A stretch of 18,004 nt of DNA from Rhodobiaceae bacterium UBA7378 (GTDB taxonomy: Bacteria > Pseudomonadota > Alphaproteobacteria > RS24), in contig DKNW01000020.1 of NCBI GenBank assembly GCA_002469805.1, positions 1 through 18,004 of the forward strand, written 5' to 3'. Made by a program: the position numbers and the translations under genes. The notes under the pieces were generated by a model, which saw only the letters and a program-made list of their open reading frames with translations, ran no database searches and had not been told where the DNA came from. This document shows positions 7,417-15,536 of the stretch, piece by piece; positions within the stretch are counted from its first letter, which is position 1, and each line of letters opens with the position of its first letter.

Positions 7417-8265
7417 CTAGGCTTCTCCACCATCGGGTGCGCTGTCAGGTCCAAACAGTCCAGGCAACAGCGTGAACGGTGCCCCGTCTGCGTGAAGCAT
7501 GGTGTGGGGGGCATCCGTACGCAGCAAAATCAATGCTTGGTTGTCATGACTGGCAACAATCTCTCCGACTGTGCGCGTGTCATGCATGATAGGGGTACCA
7601 GCAGGCGGCACGCGCGTGCCGAATTTTGCCGGGTGGAGGTGTTTGCGCAAACTGCCCTTGCGGTGCACGCGCGAGGTAACTTCTTGGCCGACAAAACAGC
7701 CCTTTTGAAAGTCGATGGCGTGTAAATACCCAAATCCAAACTCTAGCGGAAAAACCGTGCCGACGGGCATTTCCGTGCTGCCTTCAGGCACGCCCAGTGA
7801 CATGCGGAAATGATGCCAGGCTTGCGCACTGGCCGCGTTTATGTCGGACAGGTCGGCTCGGGCGTCGCCAATGGACCGCAAGCCCAGGCGGGCTAGGCGT
7901 GGATCTTGGAAAAATCCTTCAAGTTGGGGTAGTTTTGCGTTTGGTTCATCCGACCAAATGACGCGTACCACCGCATCATGGCGCGTGATGTCTATGTCGC
8001 GGCGCAATTTATACATGGATAGTTTTTTCAAAAACGCTTCTGCGATCGCGCTATCGCAATCAAGCAGATATCCGGCATCAGATATCTTGATGAGAAAATC
8101 GAAAGCCAGCTTGCCCTGCGGTGTCAGCAAAATCCCGGCTTGTGGCGCATCTTGTGTGCAGCGGGTGATGTCTTGCGTGATTAGGTTTTGCAAAAAATCC
8201 GCCCGTTCCGCACCCTTAATGCTGAGGACGGCCCTGTTTTCAAGAATAGAGTGCCAGATTGCCAT
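7417..8265 (-). CDS. ygfZ: YgfZ/GcvT-like folate-binding protein
   Basis: YgfZ is a tetrahydrofolate-binding paralogue of the glycine-cleavage T protein that supports certain iron-sulfur enzymes, including a tRNA methylthiotransferase. The diagnostic KGCFVGQE motif is at residues 188-195 with the conserved Cys190, followed by VTSRVHRKG. The N-terminal RADFLQNLITQDI and the LLTPQGKLAFDF strand are typical. The length of 282 residues is normal. The protein is expected in the cytoplasm. It is divergent from the glycosyltransferase-like gene across about 78 bp and is followed by a 90-bp gap before the FabH-like gene, so it is probably its own unit. The link to NadA, a [4Fe-4S] enzyme two genes further on, may be chance. 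Confidence 0.9.
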   Translation of the reverse strand: MAIWHSILENRAVLSIKGAERADFLQNLITQDITRCTQDAPQAGILLTPQGKLAFDFLIKISDAGYLLDCDSAIAEAFLKKLSMYKLRRDIDITRHDAVVRVIWSDEPNAKLPQLEGFFQDPRLARLGLRSIGDARADLSDINAASAQAWHHFRMSLGVPEGSTEMPVGTVFPLEFGFGYLHAIDFQKGCFVGQEVTSRVHRKGSLRKHLHPAKFGTRVPPAGTPIMHDTRTVGEIVASHDNQALILLRTDAPHTMLHADGAPFTLLPGLFGPDSAPDGGEA

Positions 8266-8343
8266 GCCTTAGATGTGCCTATTTAGAGGTGAATTTCAAG
8301 GGGCATTGCGCGTTGCCCAGCCGCTTTGTAGGGTGAAATGGAC

Positions 8344-9228
8344 ATGGCCCGTAAATTATTGTTTTTTGTGCCGGATAATCCGCTGTCGGCTTTCATCTCG
8401 ACGGGGGTTCTCGCGCGCTGCCTTAAAGATGATGAAAAACTTGTCTGTCACATTTACGCGACCAAACAAACCGCGGCATTTTTCGAAAACCTTCCTGCGA
8501 AAAAGGTAATGCACATTCGCGGTGAGGCTGGCGGTTTTCGCGATTGGCTGCGCATCATGCGCGCGTGTATGGGCAAATATTGGTTTCGCGTGATCGACGG
8601 ATATAAAGGGCGTTACGGATCATTTTTATGGGCGCGACACCGGTATTATTTTTTTCTGCCCGAACATCTGTATTCCTTGCCCGACCCTGTGCGACCAAAC
8701 CGGCGGGTGACGGGGTGTTTATGGGTGAACCCCGCTGTCGAATCGCCCCTGCCAGAAAATTTGCCAGATGATGTGCCGGTCGTCGTTTTTGCGCCGGAAG
8801 AGGGTTATCGCGCACGCTGGACAGGGCGGGATTATGCGGAGCTTGCTTGGCGGCTTTTAGGCCATGACGGGCCGTTTGCCGGCGGTCACCTTGTGGTGAT
8901 GGGGGCCGCACGCGCGCATCAGGGTATGCAGGATATTGCCGCAAATTTACCGGCGGGGCAGGTGAGTTTAATCGAAGATGCATCGGTTAGCGCACGGGCC
9001 GCGCTGATGCGGCGCGCCACCATGCTTGTAGGAACCGATCGTCTGGCGGCTCGCATGGCGTGGGTCGCCGCGGTTCGTCATATTGTCCGGCTGGAAGCCC
9101 GGGAAGAAGAAACCGCAGTGCCGTATAATTTGCATGCTGGCACGGATGTCGCCACGCTTGCCGAAATCTTGAGCGAAATGCATGCAAAAGCCACGACAAA
9201 TGCTCTGCCATTTGCTAATCAAAGGTAA
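8344..9228 (+). CDS. GT9-like glycosyltransferase relative
   Basis: A 294-residue protein that resembles heptosyltransferase-type (glycosyltransferase family 9) proteins in layout but is divergent. It begins with a beta-strand LLFFVPDNPLSAFISTGVLAR. A second Rossmann-like half starts near VVVFAPEEGYRARWTGRDYAELAWRL (about 146-170). The segment ASVSARAALMRRATMLVGTDRLAARMAWV (about 213-241) takes the place of the usual NDSG loop, and a D is kept in GTDRLA. I place the start at the ATG at 8344 because GGGTGA (8331-8336) is 7 nt upstream; the ATG at 8338 is only 1 nt from it. It is 12 bp before the dihydroorotase gene and probably cotranscribed. The acceptor is unknown, and loss of catalytic activity cannot be excluded. 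Confidence 0.5.
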   Translation: MARKLLFFVPDNPLSAFISTGVLARCLKDDEKLVCHIYATKQTAAFFENLPAKKVMHIRGEAGGFRDWLRIMRACMGKYWFRVIDGYKGRYGSFLWARHRYYFFLPEHLYSLPDPVRPNRRVTGCLWVNPAVESPLPENLPDDVPVVVFAPEEGYRARWTGRDYAELAWRLLGHDGPFAGGHLVVMGAARAHQGMQDIAANLPAGQVSLIEDASVSARAALMRRATMLVGTDRLAARMAWVAAVRHIVRLEAREEETAVPYNLHAGTDVATLAEILSEMHAKATTNALPFANQR

Positions 9229-9240
9229 AGGGGCTTTGAA

Positions 9241-10566
9241 ATGACTAACCCAGTTTATGACCTCACCATCACAAACGGCACATTGGCAACGCATGAGACT
9301 AGCGAGCTGGCTGGCATCGGCATCACTGATGGCCGTATTGCAACAATCGGGGATGTGACTGCGGCGCAGGGTAAAGAAAATATCGATGCGACCGGCCTCA
9401 CGATTTTACCCGGGTTTATCGATACGCAAGTTCATTTCCGTGAGCCGGGTATCGAGCACAAAGAAGATCTGCAATCCGGGTCGCTGGCCGCTGTGATGGG
9501 CGGGGTGACGGGTGTTTTTGAAATGCCAAACACAAAGCCGCCAACCACGACGCCGGAGGCCGTGCGCGATAAAGTGGCTCGGGCTACCGACCGTATGCAT
9601 TGCGATTTCGCATTTTATGTTGGCGGCACGCACGAAAACGCTGCTGAATTGCCAGAACTAGAAAAAATGGCGGGCGTGTGTGGCGTGAAGGTTTTTATGG
9701 GTTCGTCGACCGGCAATCTGTTGGTGCCGGATGATGACGGCGTTGCGGATATTCTAAGGTTTATCGGACGGCGCGCTGCGTTTCACAGCGAAGACGAATT
9801 TCGACTGCGCGAACGACGCGAACTAGCTGAAACCGGCAAGGTTGAAACCCACCCCGTATGGCGCGACGCCGAGGCCGCTATTAGCAGTACGCGGCGTCTG
9901 GTCAAATTGGCGCGCGAAGCCGGGAAAAACATCCATGTGCTGCATATCAGCACCGAAGAGGAAATGCAGATTCTCGCCGCCAATCGCGATATCGCGTCCG
10001 TTGAAGTCACACCGCAGCACCTGACGCTCGCGGCACCGGAGGCGTATCAGGCGTTGGGCACGTTTGCCCAAATGAACCCCCCCATTCGTGAAAGCCGGCA
10101 TCGCGCCGCCCTATGGAAAGCGCTCGAGCAGGGCATTGTCGATGTTATTGGTTCGGACCATGCGCCGCATACGCGCGAAGAAAAAGCCGACACATATCCC
10201 CATTCCCCATCTGGCATGCCCGGTGTGCAGACCTTACTGCCATTAATGCTCGACCATGTGGCGGCGGGCAAATTATCGCTGGCAAAACTTGTTTATCTTA
10301 CAAGCTATCGGGCGCGGTCATTGTTTGGACTGCGTGAAAAAGGCGAGGTTGCCATTGGCAACCATGCCGACCTTACCTTTGTTGATCTTGCCGCGACCCG
10401 TATTATAGAGGAAGACTGGCTCGCCAGCCGCTGCGGTTGGTCGCCCTTCACAGGCAAAACTATTCATGGCTGGCCGGTGGGCACGATGGTGCGCGGCCAG
10501 CGCGTTATGTGGGACGCCATTTTGGAAACGCCCGAAACCGGTCAGCCCATTGCTTTTGATCTGTAA
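9241..10566 (+). CDS. pyrC: Dihydroorotase-like amidohydrolase (class I)
   Basis: It probably cyclises N-carbamoyl-aspartate to dihydroorotate in pyrimidine synthesis. The 441-residue protein shows the amidohydrolase landmarks: GFIDTQVHFREPG (58-70), the presumably carboxylated Lys150 in GVKVFMGSSTG, His182 in FHSEDE, His235 in IHVLHISTEEEM, and Asp306 in GSDHAPH, followed by SPSGMPGVQT. The first His of the usual D-x-H-x-H metal motif is Gln63, while His65 and Arg67 are kept. I believe this is seen in a subgroup of alphaproteobacterial dihydroorotases, but it could lower or change metal binding. No pyrB partner is in the window. A purine-rich AAAGGGG stretch before the ATG serves as ribosome binding site. 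Allantoinase or hydantoinase is the alternative. Confidence 0.85.
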   Translation: MTNPVYDLTITNGTLATHETSELAGIGITDGRIATIGDVTAAQGKENIDATGLTILPGFIDTQVHFREPGIEHKEDLQSGSLAAVMGGVTGVFEMPNTKPPTTTPEAVRDKVARATDRMHCDFAFYVGGTHENAAELPELEKMAGVCGVKVFMGSSTGNLLVPDDDGVADILRFIGRRAAFHSEDEFRLRERRELAETGKVETHPVWRDAEAAISSTRRLVKLAREAGKNIHVLHISTEEEMQILAANRDIASVEVTPQHLTLAAPEAYQALGTFAQMNPPIRESRHRAALWKALEQGIVDVIGSDHAPHTREEKADTYPHSPSGMPGVQTLLPLMLDHVAAGKLSLAKLVYLTSYRARSLFGLREKGEVAIGNHADLTFVDLAATRIIEEDWLASRCGWSPFTGKTIHGWPVGTMVRGQRVMWDAILETPETGQPIAFDL

Positions 10567-10601
10567 ATTTTGAGATATAAACTCGTTTAACTTTACCTGC
10601 C

Positions 10602-10607
10602 AAGGAG
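10602..10607 (+). promoter_or_regulatory. Strong ribosome binding site of the AcuI-like gene
   Basis: AAGGAG lies 9 nt before the ATG at 10617. It is the best Shine-Dalgarno match in the window, and it suggests that this gene is well translated relative to its neighbours. Confidence 0.75.
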
Positions 10608-10616
10608 AACACGCAC

Positions 10617-11606
10617 ATGTCCGATAGCTTCCGCGCTCTGCGCTTGAATAAAACCGATGATGGTCAGTCCCACGAGATTGTTGATATAACAGAAGACGCG
10701 CTGATGGATGGCGATGTCTCGGTTGCTGTGTCGCATTCAACGCTGAATTACAAAGACGGTCTGGACCTCACGGGCGCGGTACCCGTTGTGCGCACATGGC
10801 CGATGATCCCTGGTATTGATTTCGTTGGAACTGTCGAGCGTTCCGACCATGCCGATTATCAAGCCGGCGATAGTGTCATCTTGAATGGCTGGGGCGTTGG
10901 CGAGGGCCATTTTGGAGGCTATGCCCAAAAAGCCCGCGTGAACGGCGACTGGCTGGTTAAGCGACCCGAAGCCATATCACCGGCGCGGGCGATGGCCATC
11001 GGCACGGCGGGCTATACCGCCATGCTATGCGTGATGGCAATTGAACCAGACACCCCCACGGATGCGGGCGAAGTTCTGGTGACCGGCGCGGCAGGTGGTG
11101 TTGGCAGCGTAGCTGTCGCGTTGTTGGCGAAACTTGGCTATCAGGTCGTTGCCTCTACCGGACGCTCTGAGGAAGCCGATTATCTGACTGGTCTTGGCGC
11201 GTCGCGGATTATTGACCGGGCCGAGCTTTCCGAGCAAGGCAGACCACTGGACAAAGAAAAATGGGCCGCTGTCGTTGACGCTGTGGGCAGTCATACGCTT
11301 GCCAACGCGATCTCGCAAACCCGCTATGGCGGCACCGTGGCCGCTTGCGGTTTGGCGCAGGGGCCGGATTTGCCAGCGTCTGTTATGCCGTTTATTCTGC
11401 GCGGCGTTACTTTGCGCGGTGTCGATAGCGTTATGGCACCGAAGCCTTTGCGCGAGCAGGCGTGGGCTCGCCTGGCAACCGACTTGGATTTCGCCAAGCT
11501 AGATGCCATGACCAGCACGGCATCAATGTCGGATCTGCCCGAACTGGGTCAGAAAATTCTGGCCGGTCAGACACGAGGGCGCATCGTGATCGACGTGAAC
11601 GCCTAG
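10617..11606 (+). CDS. acuI: AcuI/YhdH-type NADPH-dependent acrylyl-CoA reductase (MDR family)
   Basis: A zinc-independent medium-chain reductase of 329 residues. The substrate domain begins with RALRLNKTDDG and carries STLNYKDGL. The cofactor motif VLVTGAAGGVGSVAVALLAKLGY is at about 153-175, and STGRSEEADYL (about 180-190) fits NADPH binding. The YhdH/AcuI family reduces acrylyl-CoA to propionyl-CoA, which detoxifies acrylate in DMSP- or 3-hydroxypropionate-using bacteria. No DMSP lyase or CoA ligase is adjacent, so the physiological substrate is inferred from family only. A 50-bp gap separates it from the dihydroorotase gene. Its TAG stop lies within a CTAG shared with the convergent SDR gene. 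Confidence 0.85.
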   Translation: MSDSFRALRLNKTDDGQSHEIVDITEDALMDGDVSVAVSHSTLNYKDGLDLTGAVPVVRTWPMIPGIDFVGTVERSDHADYQAGDSVILNGWGVGEGHFGGYAQKARVNGDWLVKRPEAISPARAMAIGTAGYTAMLCVMAIEPDTPTDAGEVLVTGAAGGVGSVAVALLAKLGYQVVASTGRSEEADYLTGLGASRIIDRAELSEQGRPLDKEKWAAVVDAVGSHTLANAISQTRYGGTVAACGLAQGPDLPASVMPFILRGVTLRGVDSVMAPKPLREQAWARLATDLDFAKLDAMTSTASMSDLPELGQKILAGQTRGRIVIDVNA

Positions 11607-12388
11607 AAAATCGAATAGCCACCGTCAATGACAAACAAGTCACCTGAGTGATAGGCGGATGCGTTGCTGGTGAGATAGACCGCTACGCCGCCGAAATCCT
11701 CCGGCTCGCCCCACCTGCGTGCGGGTACACGCGGGATTACTTTGTCGGTGAAGGCAGCGCTGTCTTGTGCACCTTCGGTCATGTCTGTCGCGATCCAGCC
11801 CGGTAAAATCGCATTGGCGCGCACGCCATATTTTGCGTGTTCGACGGCGATACCCTTCATCATCGAGACAACCGCGCCTTTTGTTGCGGCATAGTGCTGG
11901 TTGCGGGCCGCGCCCTCAATGGCGGCAAGGCTGGCAACCCCGACAAGCGAGCCGCCGGCATCGCCAGCTTCGGCGCGCGCTATCATGTGGCGCGCCGCGG
12001 CGCGCAGGGTGAAAAATACGCCGTCCAGATTGACCGCCAGCACATCGCGATAGGCTTGTGTATCCATATGGGCAAACGTGCCTGCCAGCTTGCCGATACC
12101 GGCATTGGCGAACACGCTGTCAACGCGCCCGAATGCATCAACGGTTTCGTTAAAAGCGGCTTCGACGCCCGCTTCGTCAGCGACATTAACTTGCCAAGCC
12201 TGGGTTTTAACCCCGGTTTCGGCGCTCAAGGCGGCGGCGGCTTCCGCGTTCCTGGCTTCATTCGTGCCCCAAATTGCGATATTGGCACCTGCTTCGGCCA
12301 TGGCGCGGGCCATGCCCAGCCCTATGCCGCGATTGCCGCCAGTTACAAGGGCGACTTTGCCCGTTAAATCAAAAGCTTTATATGCCAA
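11603..12388 (-). CDS. Short-chain dehydrogenase/reductase (classical SDR)
   Basis: A 261-residue NAD(P)-dependent oxidoreductase with the classical SDR set: cofactor motif TGGNRGIG (16-23), NAG (95-97), catalytic Ser153, and Tyr166/Lys170 in YAATK. The end GDLFVIDGGYSIF is typical of FabG/gluconate-dehydrogenase-like members. The substrate cannot be told. The start is a TTG at 12388, chosen because GGGAG (12397-12401) is 8 nt upstream and no in-frame ATG lies nearby. It converges on acuI and is divergent from the DUF192 gene. A fair promoter lies at 12415-12442. Confidence 0.88.
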   Translation of the reverse strand: MAYKAFDLTGKVALVTGGNRGIGLGMARAMAEAGANIAIWGTNEARNAEAAAALSAETGVKTQAWQVNVADEAGVEAAFNETVDAFGRVDSVFANAGIGKLAGTFAHMDTQAYRDVLAVNLDGVFFTLRAAARHMIARAEAGDAGGSLVGVASLAAIEGAARNQHYAATKGAVVSMMKGIAVEHAKYGVRANAILPGWIATDMTEGAQDSAAFTDKVIPRVPARRWGEPEDFGGVAVYLTSNASAYHSGDLFVIDGGYSIF

Positions 12389-12414
12389 AATTATGTCTCC
12401 CTTGCGTTTCGCTC

Positions 12415-12442
12415 ATACTAGCAAACTGAAATTGCTTGCCAA
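12415..12442 (-). promoter_or_regulatory. Candidate promoter of the SDR gene
   Basis: On the minus strand TTGGCA (12442-12437, five of six to the -35 consensus) is followed after 16 bp by TAGTAT (12420-12415). Transcription would start about 20 bp before the TTG start codon, leaving room for the GGGAG ribosome site. Confidence 0.4.
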
Positions 12443-12489
12443 TTATAAACTGTTTTGACCTCGCCCGCGGGCAGTGGCAAAGTTTGGCA

Positions 12490-12954
12490 ATGACGATAAG
12501 CCGACGATCCCTGTTTTTGCTGGTTTGCCTCGTGCCTCTGGTGAGCGCACGCGCCTTTGCCAATGGAATCGAGACGTCCTACCAGCTTGAAATTCTTGGC
12601 GATGACGGTGCGCGCCATGCTTTCGCGGTTGCCCGCGTGACCGACCGTGCAGGGCAGGCAAAGGGCTTGATGCATGTGCCAAGTTTGGCACCTGATACCG
12701 GCATGTTGTTCGTGTTTGATCCGCCGCGCAAAGTCGGTTTCTGGATGCGCAATACCCGTATTCCGCTGGATATGATTTTCATTGGTGCTGATGGCCGCAT
12801 TGCCGAAATCACAACCCGGCACGACACAAATTCCGACCGTCTCACAACATCAAAAGAAGCGGTTGCTGCTGTTCTTGAAATTGCTGCGGGGCGTGCGGCT
12901 GAGCTGGGTGTAAAGGCGGGGCATATTGTTCAGCCCGCTAGAGGGGGCATGTAA
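12490..12954 (+). CDS. Secreted DUF192 protein
   Basis: A 154-residue protein of family DUF192, whose biochemical role is unsettled. Residues 1-24 form a signal peptide: TISRR, then the hydrophobic LFLLVCLVPLVSA, then a likely signal peptidase I site AFA|NG. The mature domain carries the family hallmark AKGLMHVPSLAPDTGMLFVF, then GFWMRNTRIPLDMIFIGADGRI. It is expected in the periplasm. I chose the ATG at 12490 because the signal peptide begins there; a TTG at 12436 would add 18 residues that spoil it. The Shine-Dalgarno match is weak. Its TAA overlaps the ATG of the SRAP gene (TAATG), so translation of the two is probably coupled. Confidence 0.85.
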   Translation: MTISRRSLFLLVCLVPLVSARAFANGIETSYQLEILGDDGARHAFAVARVTDRAGQAKGLMHVPSLAPDTGMLFVFDPPRKVGFWMRNTRIPLDMIFIGADGRIAEITTRHDTNSDRLTTSKEAVAAVLEIAAGRAAELGVKAGHIVQPARGGM

Positions 12955-13655
12955 TGTGCGGACGTTTCGCCCTTTCATCGCCACCGACGGAGCTTCAGAA
13001 ATTTGTCGATTTCGTCAATCTACCCAATATTGAGCCACGCTATAATATTACGCCGGGCCAGCCGGTGAGCCTGATACGCGTTGAAGGCGAAACACAGATT
13101 ATGCCGGTAAATTGGGGGCTGGTGCCGGGTTGGGCAAGCGCCGACTATATGGCCCGACCCGGTGCTCGCCCGCTTATCAATGCCCGCGCCGAAACCATCC
13201 AGACCAAGCCGAGTTTTAAAAATGCGTTTCGCCGTCGCCGCGCGCTCCTGCCCGCTGACGGGTTTTACGAGTGGGAACGAAAAGCGCGACAGCCTTATCT
13301 GATCCGCCATGCTGACGCGCAGCCATTTTTCATGGCTGCGATCTGGGATATCTGGTCGGGAGCTGATGGCAGCGAGATTGAAGGCTGTGCTGTTGTAACG
13401 GTGGAAGCGGCGGCAAATTTGACGGCTATTCATCATCGCATGCCTGCCATGATCGCACCTGAAAATGCACATGACTGGCTGCACACGCCAGAGCGCGAAG
13501 CGCACACATTGCAGGCATTGCTGCGTCCGTCCGATGATGGTGCTTTTACCGCCATGCCGGTTTCCAGACGGGTGAACCAGCGCGATGCTGAGGGAGAGGA
13601 TTTATGGACGCGGACCGAGCCGCTTACGCCAGCCGAACAGCTGGATTTGTTCTAG
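12954..13655 (+). CDS. yedK: SRAP-domain DNA-protein crosslink protein (YedK/HMCES-like)
   Basis: SRAP proteins trap abasic sites in single-stranded DNA by forming a stable crosslink through their N-terminal cysteine. All key residues are visible: Cys2 (after removal of Met1), Asn76 in LINARAET, Glu106 in GFYEW and His161 in HHRMP. They correspond to C2/N75/E105/H160 of E. coli YedK. The length of 233 residues is usual. The protein ends exactly with QLDLF (229-233), a full match to the bacterial beta-clamp-binding pentapeptide consensus QL[SD]LF, which suggests recruitment to the replisome. A purine-rich GAGGGGG stretch upstream supports the ATG, which overlaps the DUF192 stop by one base. 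Confidence 0.93.
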   Translation: MCGRFALSSPPTELQKFVDFVNLPNIEPRYNITPGQPVSLIRVEGETQIMPVNWGLVPGWASADYMARPGARPLINARAETIQTKPSFKNAFRRRRALLPADGFYEWERKARQPYLIRHADAQPFFMAAIWDIWSGADGSEIEGCAVVTVEAAANLTAIHHRMPAMIAPENAHDWLHTPEREAHTLQALLRPSDDGAFTAMPVSRRVNQRDAEGEDLWTRTEPLTPAEQLDLF

Positions 13656-13687
13656 CCGCCTGCGGATCGCGCTGTTAAACTTTGTTC

Positions 13688-14542
13688 ATGTCTACCATTG
13701 TTGATCACATTATTATTGCAGTTTCCGATCTTGAGACGGCGACGCGCGATTATGCGCTAATGCTTGGGCGTGACCCGAGCTGGCAGGGAAGTCACCCAGA
13801 ATATGGCAGTGCGAATACGCTGTTTAAACTCGACAACACCTATCTCGAATTGCTGGCGGCTACTCAGTCAGGTTCCGGCTGGGCCGGAGCGCGGGTGCAG
13901 CAGCATATTGCTGACAAGGGACAGGGCTTGATGGGCCTGGTTTTTGGCGTGGAAGACAGCGCGTCTTTTCTGGCGCATGCGCGCGATGCCGGGTTGGGTG
14001 TTGGCGATCCGCAAGCGGGCCATGGCCTAGATCTCGATGAAGATAAAAAACGCAGCTGGCAAAACATGACCTGGTCAGAGACCGAATCCCGCGGAATTTT
14101 TAGTTTCGCGATCCGGCATGATGATCCAGATGCGCTGAAGCCTGCGCCGATTTCTGGTACGGGGCCATGCACGGCTGTAGACCATGTTGTCGTGCAGACA
14201 TCGGACGCGGCAGCGGCAAAAAATTTCTACGGAACGCAGCTTGGTATCCGCCTAGCGCTTGAGCAATCGCGGCCAGATTGGGGCGGGGAGATGCTGTTTT
14301 TCCGGTCTAATCATATGAGCATTGAGGTAATTGGATCGGGAAAATATGATGCCGAGCGCGACCATCTATGGGGACTTGCGCTAAAGACAGACAGCGTTGA
14401 AACAACGCATGCACGCTTGCTCAAAAGCGGAGTCGAGGTTTCTGAAGTGCGCGAAGGCCGCAAACCCGGCACACGGGTCTGCACGGTCAAGTCGCATTGT
14501 TTGGATGTGCCGACTTTGCTGGTCGAACATATTACGGCTTAA
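13688..14542 (+). CDS. Two-module VOC (glyoxalase-like) protein
   Basis: A 284-residue protein with two vicinal-oxygen-chelate halves. The first starts at IVDHIIIAVSDLETATRDY and includes NTYLELLA; the second starts at AVDHVVVQTSDAAAAKNFYG and includes MSIEVIG. His in VDHIIIAV and Glu in YLELLA are potential metal ligands of the first half, and His in VDHVVVQ and Glu in SIEVI those of the second. The first half resembles the Glyoxalase_3-type domain. The substrate is unknown: lyases, dioxygenases and resistance proteins all share this fold. I prefer the ATG at 13688 over the TTG at 13682. Neither has a clear ribosome site. The gene follows the SRAP gene after 32 bp and converges on sua5. Confidence 0.8.
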   Translation: MSTIVDHIIIAVSDLETATRDYALMLGRDPSWQGSHPEYGSANTLFKLDNTYLELLAATQSGSGWAGARVQQHIADKGQGLMGLVFGVEDSASFLAHARDAGLGVGDPQAGHGLDLDEDKKRSWQNMTWSETESRGIFSFAIRHDDPDALKPAPISGTGPCTAVDHVVVQTSDAAAAKNFYGTQLGIRLALEQSRPDWGGEMLFFRSNHMSIEVIGSGKYDAERDHLWGLALKTDSVETTHARLLKSGVEVSEVREGRKPGTRVCTVKSHCLDVPTLLVEHITA

Positions 14543-14556
14543 ATTTCACAAACCGA

Positions 14557-14571
14557 GAAAGCTCTGCTTTT
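14557..14571. terminator. Weak hairpin between convergent genes
   Basis: AAAGC (14558-14562) and GCTTT (14566-14570) form a 5-bp stem with the loop TCT, flanked by a possible extra wobble pair. It lies in the 37-bp gap between the convergent VOC and sua5 genes. The stem is short, so termination here is only possible. Confidence 0.22.
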
Positions 14572-14579
14572 AGCCGGGC

Positions 14580-15533
14580 TTATCTTTGCGCGGCGCGTTT
14601 CAGCCTGTCATTTATGGCATCGCCAAGCCCGCCACTTGGCACGGTGCTAACGACGATTGATTTGCCTTCGGCGACGGCACGCAGGTCAAGGCGGTGTAGG
14701 CAGCCGAACAAATTGGCGGCAGCCTCGGTCAAATCTCCTGACGGGCTTAAATTTTCTGCGGCGTTCGCAGGAGTGCCCGGGCCGAAACCCAGCACGAGAT
14801 AATCTCCATCGGGTATTTCGCCATTCATCGATAACGGCGCATGCGGCGCGTAATGTTGCAACATTCTGCCCGGGGCTAGCCGCGCCGCGCTGTCGGCATC
14901 TTTGGGCAAATCGCTGAGAGGCATGCCCAGACACGTTTCGATTTTTTCGCGCTCAATGCCACCGCTGCGCAACAAAGTGGGCGCGGCATCCAGACAGCCA
15001 ATAATCGTCGACTCGAGTCCCACCGCACAAATTCCACCGTCCAACACATCAATATCCGGCAAATGCGCGGCAACGTGAGCCGCTTCGCTGGGGCTCAACC
15101 GGCCCGACGGATTGGCGCTCGGCGCGACAAGTGGGCCGCGCATCTCGCCAAGCAATGCCTGTGCGACATGGTGGTCAGGGCACCGCAGCGCGAGTGTTGG
15201 TAGGCCAGCGCTTGCTAGGTCGCTGACCGGGCAAGACGCCCCACGCGGCACAACCAATGTAAGCGGGCCGGGCCAGAATGTCTCGGCGAGGCGGCGGGCA
15301 TGCGCATCAAACTGCCCAAGGTCAAACGCCTGTGCAGGGCTTGCGACATGGCAGATAAGCGGATTAATTTGCGGCCGTGCCTTGGTTTCAAATATGGCTG
15401 CTACTGCGCGCGCGTTTGCGGCATCGGCGGCGAGACCATAGACAGTTTCTGTTGGCATGGCGATAAGACCGCCATCGCGCAAGGTCTGAGCGCAGCGTGA
15501 AATATTGGCGGCGGTTGCGGGAAGTACCGCCAT
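14580..15533 (-). CDS. sua5: L-threonylcarbamoyladenylate synthase (Sua5/YrdC)
   Basis: It makes threonylcarbamoyl-AMP from threonine, bicarbonate and ATP, the first step of the universal tRNA modification t6A at position 37, in the cytoplasm. The YrdC domain is complete, from PTETVYGLAADA through KARPQINPLICHV, WPGPLTLVV and APSANPSGRLSP to GLESTIIG and LLRSGGIERE. The linker APGRMLQHYAPHAPL (about residues 220-234) and a C-terminal domain mark it as the long Sua5 form, 317 residues, rather than the short TsaC. The ATG is only 3 bp after the stop of the upstream SDR gene, so the two are almost certainly cotranscribed and translationally coupled. Confidence 0.94.
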   Translation of the reverse strand: MAVLPATAANISRCAQTLRDGGLIAMPTETVYGLAADAANARAVAAIFETKARPQINPLICHVASPAQAFDLGQFDAHARRLAETFWPGPLTLVVPRGASCPVSDLASAGLPTLALRCPDHHVAQALLGEMRGPLVAPSANPSGRLSPSEAAHVAAHLPDIDVLDGGICAVGLESTIIGCLDAAPTLLRSGGIEREKIETCLGMPLSDLPKDADSAARLAPGRMLQHYAPHAPLSMNGEIPDGDYLVLGFGPGTPANAAENLSPSGDLTEAAANLFGCLHRLDLRAVAEGKSIVVSTVPSGGLGDAINDRLKRAAQR

Positions 15534-15536
15534 CGC

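Noticed and set aside
8266..8343. Divergent promoter between ygfZ and the GT9-like gene
   Set aside because: A promoter must exist, but I found no -35/-10 pair with acceptable boxes and spacing; a TTGAAA on the minus strand has no good -10 partner.
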